From NCBI GenBank assembly GCA_027943245.1, contig JANDJZ010000308.1:1-48394 (forward strand): a stretch of 48,394 bases of DNA, given 5' to 3'. The position numbers and the translations under genes were made by a program. The DNA comes from Acanthamoeba sp. SK_2022b (lineage: Eukaryota > Discosea > Longamoebia > Acanthamoebidae). Under the pieces are notes generated by a model. That model saw only the letters and a program-made list of their open reading frames with translations. It was not told where the DNA came from and made no database searches. Below, in pieces: positions 12,300-21,186 of this stretch. The first letter of the stretch is position 1, and each line of letters begins with the position of its first letter.

Positions 12300-12650
12300 A
12301 TGAAATCAAATGCGGGCTTCTACCCCGAATGGAGGCCCGAAACGTTCAACGAACTCGACTACTTGGTGCTCTTTGCCGGGTTCTGCGTATCCATCTGGAT
12401 CTTCGCGAAGCTCTGTGGATTTGTGACCACGCTCGTCGCGGGTGTCGTGAGGTGGCTCCTCATCCTGGCGTGCGTCATGTTGCCCCTGCTTTTCGTTCTC
12501 CAGCTCGAGCAGGTGCAACCGATGAAGCTCCAGCTGAGGCGAATGTATGACGAATCCATCCTCCTCCAGCCCCTTTACATCTTCCTTCGCGACACCCTCA
12601 TCTCTACGCTAAATTGGATGCGCGGTCGGCGATATGTCGACGAGCTGTAG
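12300..12650 (+). CDS. Small intronless membrane protein of unknown function, C-terminus -YVDEL
   Basis: A single 116-codon reading frame starts 143 bp after the PDI stop. Residues about 18-38 (LDYLVLFAGFCVSIWIFAKL) and about 42-68 (VTTLVAGVVRWLLILACVML) form two closely spaced hydrophobic segments or one long hairpin. The rest is amphipathic and ends RGRRYVDEL. I recognise no family. The VDEL end resembles an ER-retrieval signal and the preceding gene is an ER chaperone ending GDEL, so ER residence is a reasonable inference if the C-terminus is lumenal. Codon use matches the neighbouring genes, which supports its being real. Confidence 0.65.
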   Translation: MKSNAGFYPEWRPETFNELDYLVLFAGFCVSIWIFAKLCGFVTTLVAGVVRWLLILACVMLPLLFVLQLEQVQPMKLQLRRMYDESILLQPLYIFLRDTLISTLNWMRGRRYVDEL

Positions 12651-12829
12651 AATCAAAGGAAGACTGAAGGCCTTGGTTGATGTACATCCTGTAAGTAGAT
12701 GCGATGGGGAAGAGTTAGTAAAGATGGGAGATATCTTCTCTTTGTACACAGCTTGGCCACTTGCTCAAGTGCTGCTCCACGTTGCATTAAGGCCAGCCAA
12801 CGCGCCAGGCCAACTGCCACTGGGCCCAG

Positions 12830-14722
12830 TCAGTGCAAGCCCAGAAAAGCACGGCGGGCGTGAATGTCGGTCTTGGGGCGGGTTGCCCGCAAGGAGGCCA
12901 CGTCGCGCGTCCTGACGGACTGGAGCGCTCGGTCTTCCTCAGGCGTCCATGGTTGGTGCCACATCTCTGCACGCCGCCACCGAACACCACACATAGCATG
13001 ATGATGATGAGCTGCTGGGTTGGTCGACGACGAAGAAGCTGGCGACGTACGTCGGTGTCGAAGGTAGAGAAGAGCCAGGCAGGGATCGCCAGACGCCACC
13101 ATCAGCGCATGAAACACGATGCATTCATCCTTACCGGTTTCCTCCTGCAGTCTTTGTGATGACGGCCTCGACATGTCAGCGCGGAGCAAATAGAAGGAGC
13201 GGTGGTTTGGGGGGGGCTACCTGGCCACCACGTGTTCCACTTCCTGAAGCCGATCGCTGCCCTTGTGGGATACTGGTGCCTTCTCTGACTCGCTCTCTCG
13301 AACTGCTCCGTTTTCGGTTTCTTCTTCCCCTTCTTCCTGCACTTCTTCTTCAATCTTTCTCCGCTTGCCTCCCCGCGAAGGGGTAGCCGCCGGAGCGATA
13401 AAGTCTTTCTTCACGACGGACGCCCTCGCCGCGGACGGTGGCTCGCCGGCTTTCCGTTTGGGTGTGGCTGTCGGCGTGCTGGCCACCGATCCACTCTTAG
13501 CTCGCTTTGGTGACGTCTTCTGCGGGGTACGGTGCCCTTTAGGTGCAGTCTTCACCTGCTGCTCCGCTTCTTCCTCCTCCTCCAGATGCGTGTCCTCCCC
13601 TTTGTCTTGCTCTTCTTCTTCCTCCTCTTCGTGGCCGTCGTCGCTATTCTCGCGAGTCTTCTCGAACAGCTTCTTCCTCACTGGGGTGTGGCTATCGTGC
13701 GCAACCGATGCCCGACGTGATATGCTTGTGCTGGGCCTGCGCAGGGATGGATCGATCCACGTGCACGCCAGATCCTTAGCCACGCACACGCGAGGAGCGT
13801 GCGAGGTCGTGGCCGGTACCTGCCCGGAGAGGGTTTGGTCGCGGAGCCGATGGATGTAGTGGAGGTCGCGGAGCCTGTAGCCTTCTCCGCAGACAGAATG
13901 CGCTTCAGGTAGTGATCCTTCAGCGACTGCCAGGAGTGGCGCCGCGCCACCTTGGAGCAGTTGTGCACAAGGTTCGAGAGAACCAAAAGCACCTCAGCGC
14001 TGAAGCACCTAGCCGGACGGAGACTTGAAGAGAGAGCGAGGGTCGGGGTGTACCTCGGCTGCTTCCATTTTCTTCCAGAGTTCGGTGCCGGTGATGGAGA
14101 GCTTCGGATGGGAGCTCACGAACCGTTTGATTGCCTCATCCTCCTCGCTGGTATAGACCGCGCGCCCTCTGCAGTTACATCACCACGAGCAATTTGAGGA
14201 TTGGGCAGCGAGAACGAGCGGCTCGCATGGCGCTCCGAAAGAGATAGAGCACGAACTTGGGCGAAGCGGCGGGAGCTGGAGAGGGCGCAAGCTTGATCAG
14301 GAAGTTCTCCAATGGCTGAGGCAGCAGTTGTAGGTTAGTCCCGGAGCGGGGGAGCAGGCGCTTCGGCGTACCTGCAGCTGGCCCTTGCGGATGGACGTGA
14401 GGACGTAATCATAGGAGTAGAGCGTCGCTCCAGGGGGTATTCTGCGCACGCGTGGCGTGGCGCCAATGAGCGGCGCGTGGGGGAAGAGGTGGAGGGTGAA
14501 GGACCACGGTACTTTCCCCTGTAGGAGGGTTCAACAAGTGTCAAAAGACCGGCATTCCACGTTTCGTTCACTTTGCCGCCGTGCTCCTGCGGGTAAGGTC
14601 AGTGGCAGCGCCCATCAAGAAGAAGGCAAATTCACCACCACGTTTTTCACCATGGTGGAATCTACCTCAATTCGACTAATAATCTCTGTCCTGCGGGGGC
14701 AAAGAGGCACATAGAACCCCAT
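12830..14722 (-). CDS. TERF2IP: Rap1/TERF2IP homologue: BRCT-like, Myb and C-terminal RCT domains
   Basis: Telomere-associated protein; in animals it binds TRF2 in shelterin. Nine exons: 14666-14722, 14513-14586, 14372-14441, 14257-14315, 14054-14168, 13820-13950, 13221-13736, 13051-13151, 12830-12966; 1260 nt, 419 residues (human Rap1 is 399), all phases consistent. The N-terminal BRCT-like part begins MGFYVPL, continues EHGGKVNETW and LYSYDYVLTSIRKGQL. The Myb domain (about 88-145) contains RAVYTSEEDEAIKRFV, GTELWKKME and HSWQSLKDHYLKRIL, nearly identical in its last helix to vertebrate Rap1. A long acidic, basic and Ser/Pro middle follows, with NLS-like GGKRRK. The last 80 residues (ALMVASGDPCLALLYL, then WTPEEDRALQS and DIHARRAFL) align with the Rap1 C-terminal domain. 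The exon 4/5 junction is inferred. Confidence 0.87.
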
Positions 14723-15016
14723 GGGCTTTTTGCTTTGCGTGAAGAGGTTAGGTGCAGCTTGCATGTTGTTGATCTACCCTGCTGGCAGCAACGGTCACAA
14801 TCCCGCTAATTCGGTTTTGCGTAGCCAAAAAACAAAAAAAGGCGCCAAAATAAATAAATACAAAATCCGGAGGAGAGCAAGGGCCACCCCTGTCAGGATC
14901 GCATGCGGGTGGCGTTCTTTTGGATCTCTTGTGTGATCCACTGTGGCCACTCGTGAGGGTCAATCTGCACCCACACGCGTCGGTTAACCGACTGTTAACG
15001 CCGAATGCAAGCTTCA
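14723..15016. other. Intergenic region between the PH-domain gene and Rap1
   Basis: 294 bp between the end of the PH-domain gene and the Rap1 start, both on the - strand. It holds an A-rich stretch (14826-14868) and an imperfect palindrome around GGTTAACCGACTGTTAAC (14980-14998). No reading frame or RNA gene is recognised. Rap1 promoter elements would be here. Confidence 0.4.
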
Positions 15017-16650
15017 TCAGAGAGGCTGTCGTGCCTTCATTCGTTGAGCTTCAGCGTAAAGTTGGTGGACGTCTATGTTACAGTAGTAGCCCTCTGTCGT
15101 CGCGTTCATCTTGGCGAAAACCGCCACGCTCACGAAATACCTGAATCGAGCGGGGGGGGGGGCAAGGAAGAGCGATGTAAGGCTTCTCCTCTGCACCTGG
15201 CCTGGTTTTGGGAGGGAGCGTACTTCTCAGACATGTCGGCGTAGGCTCCATCGAGCACCTTGAGTTTCCGCTCGGTGAGGTCCAGCTGGCGGTCTTTCCG
15301 CACCAGCTCCTCCTTGAGCATTTCGACCTCATCTTTGCGGCCTAAGTAGAGCGCGGCCGCCACGAGAGCTGACTTGTTAGCCAGGGAGACGCGCGGGCGA
15401 AGCAGCAAGTTCTCCAGCCGCGAAGACATACCCAGCGGGGTTCCCCGAGAGAAACCGGCACTGCTGGAAGAGATGGGGTTGAGCGAGCTGAGCCCGTTTT
15501 TGGCCATACTGAGCAGATTTTGTGACGAGCCGCCTCGCCGGACCTCAGGTTCGCTGTTGTATTCCTCGATCACAGCCCCGTCCACTCCTGCACGGCGTCC
15601 AAAGGGTACGGTCAGTGAGCGCTGACAGTACAGAACTGGGCACCAACAATGCTGAGCGACAAATACCATTAATCCACACCCCCGCATTCAAGCAATCAAG
15701 TAAAAAATTACATTAAAATAAATATACAGAATAGGTGTTGAATATAAAAAGTGAGATCAGTCAACTACTACCTGACGGACCGAGATCATTGATGGGCTGA
15801 TGGATTGGCACATCAGAGAAGGCCATGGAGTAGCGCGGCGAGGGCTTTGAGGCACCGCCGTTGCTGGCTGCTGGGGTCGATGATGATGATGATGACGATG
15901 TGGGCAGCTGTTGGTTGGAGAGCAGGGTGGCGGATGGCTGCACGTCTGCCGCAGATGCAGCAGGAGGCTAGGCGGGCGATGGCATCGTAAGCAAATGCGT
16001 CTTCGTGGGTAATCTGGCATAGGGAGGCATACCTCTGACTTGGCGAGTGCAACAGGCTTGGGCAAACCATAGAGAACCGACAATGCCATTTGGATGTCCA
16101 TCGCCCACTTGTCCCTCTCCGACGTCGACCCAGCCGCAAGAATGTAAGTGCCTACGCGTACCGTCATACAGGAGCGCATTCAGATAATCGAGATGAATAT
16201 CAGTCACGGTCTCGGGTGGGAATAAAATAATAATAATAATATAAAATTTAACAGAATATTATAGATTAATCATGAAATAAAAGGCAAGGCGAGGGTACGA
16301 GAGGGTGTCTCTATGGCGAAACCGCAGCCTGGACCAGGATCGGTGGGACGGACCTTGTCGCGAATGTAGATAATTTTCGACGAACGCTGAGTGCAAGTCC
16401 AAGAAGCCAATTAATCTTACAAAAATATCTATCTAAATTGGACAGGCAGACTGAAGAGCGCCGACTTCAAGTGTTGCGAGGAGCCACGTACGTCTAGGAG
16501 TATGGAATCGATGGGCTTGCTGGGTGCATCTTTCTGCTGCTTGAAGTATTTGAGCCTTTTCCCATCCAATACGAAATACCTTCGTTTCCAACTCTTACGC
16601 ACTCCCCCTTGCTTGTCCAACCAGCCCTCAATCGTAGGTAGGCCCTGCAT
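15017..16650 (-). CDS. PH-domain protein with Ser-rich linker and C-terminal coiled coil
   Basis: Six exons: 16492-16650, 16299-16386, 16033-16151, 15772-15967, 15224-15587, 15017-15140; 1050 nt, 349 residues, phases consistent. The N-terminal pleckstrin-homology domain (about 1-105) is textbook: GWLDKQGGVRKSWKRRYFVL, then KIIYIRDK, TPSRTYILAAGSTSERDKW ending in the invariant Trp of the C-terminal helix. The basic KSWKRR loop fits phosphoinositide binding. A poly-Ser linker follows, then about 70 residues with heptads (DEVEMLKEELVRKDRQLDL, TERKLKVLDGAYADM) that predict a coiled coil. It is probably a membrane-recruited adaptor. The intron at 16152-16298 is notably A/T-rich. Confidence 0.82.
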
Positions 16651-17692
16651 CTGCGCGCACCTTTTGGCAACTCGCTGCCCCGACGTGTTGGGCCTGCAGG
16701 TTTCACCGCAGCCTCTACGAGGAAAAAGATGTTTATGAAAAGGAAATGCGGGAAAACTAGGAACCCAGAAAGCACTTTGTAATTGGTAGCTACCAAGTTT
16801 AAAGCATGGCAAGCAGCCAGTATTGTAGTAGTTGAAGGCCATGTCAAATGCATTCAAGATGGCTGAGTCATGTGCATTAACAAAGTTTTGGCAAATGCCA
16901 ATGCAGGCCAGAATGAGCCAGTTGATATGGTTCCCTCCACCATATAGTAGTTGTCCCACATGGTTAGGCCAACAAGCCACCACACAACTGGCAGTTGGCT
17001 CCTCAATCTTTGGATTTTCCAGCTAATTGCCAATCCCAAGGGCATAACTGCGGGCTGCCAAAGGCACAGGGAGCGAGTGGTTATATTGTCCGTCCCTCTG
17101 TCTGACGAATTTCGGTCAAGATGCCCACAGCTCTGATTTCTTTGATAAAATTAATTTCCGAAATGACGGTGCCCCAAGACACCACCTCCCCAAAAACAGA
17201 GATGCCCACCCCAGCTGGTTTTGTAAGTCCATATGTAAATTCATTTTCACAACTACAATAAAATGGGAGATTTGACCTCATTAAATCCATGTTATTGCCC
17301 TACCTAAAATATTCTAAACTTAATTGCCACTTGGTCTAAAGCTGGTTAATTCTTTGATGGACTGTCCCCACATCCTCAACTTGCTGCAACCAGACAGTGA
17401 TGAAACAACAGATGAAAAACAGAGTGTTCAGAAAAAAGTAACAATGTCACTAACATAAAAACTGGTGTACATGACCTTAAGGTTGTTGGTACTTTTCATC
17501 ACATGTGGAATTGAGCACAATCTATGCACAAGTTATGAGTGTACTTTATGGAACACAGTAGACCAAAATATATTGATATCTTTGAGTGGTTGGCTGCTGT
17601 GCTTGATGCCCCATCAGGGGCTTTCTAATAAATTGTAAGAATGTAGGGTGGGTTATTTAGGGATGAAAAGAGGGGAAAAACGAAATAGTAAG
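16651..17692. other. CpG-depleted, A/T-rich island with decayed coding relics
   Basis: About 1 kb between the PH-domain gene and the Mdm10-like gene. From 16802 to 17041 and from 17222 to 17680 I count no CpG apart from one near 17680, while flanking genes carry several per 60 bp. On the - strand 16740-17010 is open and reads like degraded coding sequence (LILACIGICQNF, FDMAFNYYNTG). On the + strand 17350-17460 and 17460-17630 hold short coding-like frames broken by stops (NLLQPDSDETTDEKQ, IDIFEWLAAVLDAP). I recognise no family. It is best read as a relic of an inserted or silenced element. Confidence 0.5.
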
Positions 17693-19352
17693 ATGGAGGA
17701 AGAGTTCAGTTTCGAAGATGACGCGCGAGGCCAGCCTGGCGCTAACCCTGGTCCTTATGATCTGCTTGATCAGCGCTCCGCCGGTACGAACTCTCTCGCC
17801 ACACCTACCCCCCGCAAATCTTCCTGATCTCTGCTCATGCGGCCGGGCACCCCTTCCAAGACATGCTCAACTTTCCAAGCATGCTCAATTTTGGCCCGTG
17901 CCGACACACTCTTGTACGCCCTCTCCACTTGCATGATTGCTGCCCTGGGCCTCACCGCACGTTTGTGCTGCGTGCACAGGGTTGGTCTTTCCAACGGTCG
18001 GTGCGGTTGATGCTGCTACCGCCGTTGCCCTACCCCATCGCGAGTTTCACCTACTGCTCCGCCCCGCTCGCGCCACCTCGGCCAACCGCGGATGCCTCCG
18101 TCCCCGACCTGCCCGCCCCTTCCCAGCACAGCTTCCTCCTCTCAGGCGAGGTACACGACTGGCCACGAGCTAGCCAGAAGAAAGCCCAAAACTTCGCCCC
18201 CTGGTTCTAAGAGAGAGGAGTGCGGGTGAAAAACAGGTGTCGGCGGAAGGCACAGCAGAGGCGATGCACATCCACAAGATTGGAAAGCGGTGGAGCTTTA
18301 AGAACCTGGTGGTCGGCTCCCTCACTCCGTCCATGCCCATCGTACGTGCAATACCACCACCCATTCCTGACCCCTTCACTATGGCTTCTGAGAGCGGTCA
18401 CGCGTATGTAACGTTTCGCAGTTGCTCAGCTCGGTCAAGTACAGCGGCGCGGCAACGACTTCGCGCTTCACCTACACCACCGACAAGCACATCTTTCTCA
18501 TCAACAACCTCACAGTTTCGTCACCCTCTCGACAAGCTGTGCTGCATGGCTTTGTGCGCTCATTCCGTGCATCTGGCAGGCGATCACCAGTAATTGGGCG
18601 ATCGGCGGTGAGCTCCTCTACTCGGCCGTGGAAGCCAAGCCTGGTCGTGCGTTGCCCGTTAGTCTTTTTATCGCTCTGGCTGGCTCTCACCTGCTGTGTG
18701 CGCACGCCCAGTATCGGTGGGCGTGCGTTACCTGAAGCGGGAAGGCTCGACCACCGATGCCACCACCGAGTTTACCCTCGCCGCCGGAGTAAGCCGCTCA
18801 CGCCCATCATGATCTCTCCCTCCCTCGCTTTCCCGGCTTCTTTTTTTTCTTAGCTCTCCCTTGCTGCCGGCGCAGGTCATGGGTCACATCCGAGCCACCT
18901 ACGCCCGTGAGATCTTCCCATCCGTCCACCTGGCCACTCGGTGCCCCCACCATTCCCGCAAGCGGCCAACTCGTTTTGTTGGGGGGGGGAGGACATTCCA
19001 AGCCGGCTTACCTCGCAGCGTGGCCAGGTACGAGGTGAACCTGAACGACATGCACTCACGGACGGCCGCTGGGCTGGAGCTCCGTCCGACTCGTGCCTTC
19101 CCCTACATCCTCAAGGGCAAATTCGACACCGAGGTAACCCAAACCCTCACCTTTGTCTGTTTGACGTGCACGGTGGGGCTGTGGTGGTGTTTGGGGGGGG
19201 GGGCTGGTGGCTGTCTGGCTTACGTTACCGATCAGGACGGCGTGGGACTCGCCATTGGGCACAAGCTGAAAAAGCAGCGCGGGGCGTGGATGTTCGCCGT
19301 CAACTACGACCGCAGGAGCGGTCCGCACATTGGGCTCAGCTTCCACTTTTAA
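17693..19352 (+). CDS. MDM10: Mdm10-like mitochondrial outer-membrane beta-barrel (ERMES component)
   Basis: Nine exons: 17693-17783, 17980-18150, 18259-18341, 18422-18514, 18580-18643, 18712-18788, 18876-18940, 19028-19133, 19236-19352; 867 nt, 288 residues, phases consistent. In fungi Mdm10 is the barrel of the ER-mitochondria encounter structure and also works with the SAM complex. The C-terminal two thirds show the Mdm10 series: WAIGGELLY, PGVSVGVRYLKREG, VMGHIRATYA, LATRYEVNLN, AAGLEL. The final strand HIGLSFHF matches the beta-signal pattern polar-x-G-x-x-hydrophobic-x-hydrophobic recognised by SAM50. The N-terminal three exons are weaker: the start ATG at 17693 gives an acidic leader, and the exon 2/3 junction is one of several possibilities. 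VDAC or Tom40 fit less well. Confidence 0.72.
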
Positions 19353-19412
19353 GACGCGCCCCCTTGCAGTAAACAGAGCAGTTAAAAAGTTCTAGCGCGG
19401 TTTGGAGTTCAT

Positions 19413-21036
19413 TCAGGACACGATCCAAGCGGGCTTGCGCTTCTCGAGGAAGGCCGACAGGCCCTCCTGTCCCTCCTTGGACACCCGAATGCGCGCAATC
19501 TCGCTCGCCAGCTGCTCCTGTAGAATACCCACACCGATGGTTTAGCGTGCAGCGTCAGCAGGCGAGATTTGTGGGGGGGGGAGCCGGGTCGTGCCTTGAC
19601 GTCTGAGAGGCCTTCGCCCTTCTTCGGCGATCCCAGTGAGTGGTACACGTTGTTGATTAGCTGCTTACACGAACGCATCGCCGCGGGCGAGTTGGCCTTG
19701 ATCTCCTGCTCGCCCAGTAGTGGTGGCGGTGCACGACCAAAGGAGAGTTATATAAACGCCCTGGTCAATGCGCTGTCGAGAACAAAGGCAGGTGGGAACA
19801 CGCACGGTGAGCACAGAGTGTACGGCCTTGTCAAGCTCCTCGACGGTTTCGAATGAGCCCTGGATCAGGCCCAAGCGAGTCGCTTCGGTTGCGTTGAATC
19901 TCTCCCCTAGCCGTGGCAATTGGAAGCAGGATGAGCAGGGGCAGAAGGGAGAGGCTCTAGCAGCAACTGGTGGTGGTACCGGTCAGAAAATAGCGAGAGC
20001 AGTTGCCCTTGCCGATCTTCATCATCACAAAGGGCGAGATCACAGCAGGGATCAGGCCCAACTTCACCTCCGTGAATCCAAACACGGCCTTGTTGACCTG
20101 ATGGCGACCGTTCTTTAGGGTTCGACGGAAGACGGTGAGAGGGGGAAGGCAGTTTCCAAGATTACGAACCGAGAATGCAAAGTCGCAGGCGGAGACCAGG
20201 CCCGAACCACCACCAATGGCGTTGCCGTTGATGCGGCCGATGACGGGCATGGGGCACGCGTAGATAGAGTTGAACATATCGAACAGCTTGTGCGAATCCA
20301 GCTCGTTCTCCTTCTACTCACGGGCATTCTCGCACATACATGATGTGAGGTAAGGTGAGATGACGCGACATACCAAGCAGAGAGGACAGACAACGAGAAG
20401 TCTAACCTGAGTGTAGTTGGCCATCTTCTTCATCCAGTTGAGGTCGGCGCCCGCCGAGAAGGACTTGCCGTTGCCAGTCAGCACGACCGCACGGAACTGT
20501 TGTGTGTGCAATGCAGGGCGCCACATGAGCAGATGCCACTTGCCACAAGCGATGTGAGAAGGAGGAGGTAATACCTTTTGCTGGGCGGCGTCACGCTGGA
20601 TGGCGCGGAAGGCGTCAGTGATTTCGCCGATGACCAGCTCGTTGAAGGCATTATGCGTATCTGGCCGATTAAGTGACACCCACCGCACTTCGCCCTTGTC
20701 CTCCACCTGCGTGCGCGTTTTTGTGTTCAATGTCAGTGTAGACACCCCTCATGGATCACAGCAAATCTCAACAATGCAGAAAGAATCTTTTGTTGATGAT
20801 TGCAAGGCCATCATTCGGCACAAGGACGAGGGAAGACATACGTCGATGAATTCGTACGTGTGTCCCGTTGTCCCGGTAGAGCTGCTCTCAGAGATTGGCG
20901 CGGTGGCAAAGAGGCGACCGCTGCTTTGCAGCAGGAGGCGGGATGTGTGCGGCTGGCTCGTGGCCACGCTCAACGCTTGCCCAGTTGGCACTCTGGACCC
21001 AATGGCGCTCCTCATCGTCAGCGTCGTGCGCTTCAT
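19413..21036 (-). CDS. Mitochondrial enoyl-CoA hydratase, methylglutaconyl-CoA hydratase type
   Basis: Crotonase-family enzyme, likely leucine catabolism (3-methylglutaconyl-CoA hydration). Eight exons: 20842-21036, 20575-20706, 20407-20496, 20170-20313, 19980-20097, 19824-19906, 19601-19705, 19413-19517; 972 nt, 323 residues, phases consistent. The first exon supplies a Ser/Arg/Thr-rich mitochondrial presequence (MKRTTLTMRSAIGSR, LLLQSSGRLFATAP). Motifs: LNRPDTHNAFN, oxyanion-hole FSAGADLNWMKKM, then NGNAIGGGSGLVSACD and FGFTEVKLGLIPAVISP with the catalytic Glu in TEVKLG. The GGGSGL segment has Gly where classical hydratases have the other Glu, a feature I recall of bacterial LiuC-type enzymes. 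The C-terminus EGQEGLSAFLEKRKPAW is typical. It converges on Mdm10 with only 60 bp between stops. Confidence 0.9.
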
Positions 21037-21186
21037 GCTTGGTCTCTGCCTGCCTGGTCTCGCCCGCTGTGCTGGCGTTTTTTGCAAAGTGGCTATTTTC
21101 CTCTCTCTCTTCTTCCGCCAATGGGGCACACCCGAAACGGGAGTGCACCGGTGCGACTCTGTTTCTTTGCTTGCGGGAAGAGGAGG
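21037..21186. promoter_or_regulatory. Bidirectional promoter interval, enoyl-CoA hydratase / gamma-glutamyl hydrolase
   Basis: 150 bp separate the divergent starts of the hydratase (-) and the hydrolase (+). A CT-rich pyrimidine tract lies at 21101-21116 and a G-rich stretch precedes the + start. No TATA-like element is obvious. The call rests on gene geometry. Confidence 0.4.

Noticed and set aside
13263..13859. 198-codon Ser/Cys-rich frame on the + strand across the Rap1 locus
   Set aside because: Antisense shadow of the Glu-, Lys- and Ser-rich middle of Rap1; the - strand model explains the sequence fully.
17718..17936. A short secreted protein starting at 17718 (MTREASLALTLVLM)
   Set aside because: The alternative frame from the ATG at 17693 reaches the same GT donor in the phase needed by the next exon; the signal-peptide-like frame gives no recognisable continuation.
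17693..19352. VDAC or Tom40 identity for the beta-barrel
   Set aside because: The order of the conserved strand motifs and the VMGHIRATYA segment match Mdm10 better. I keep Tom40 as a second possibility.
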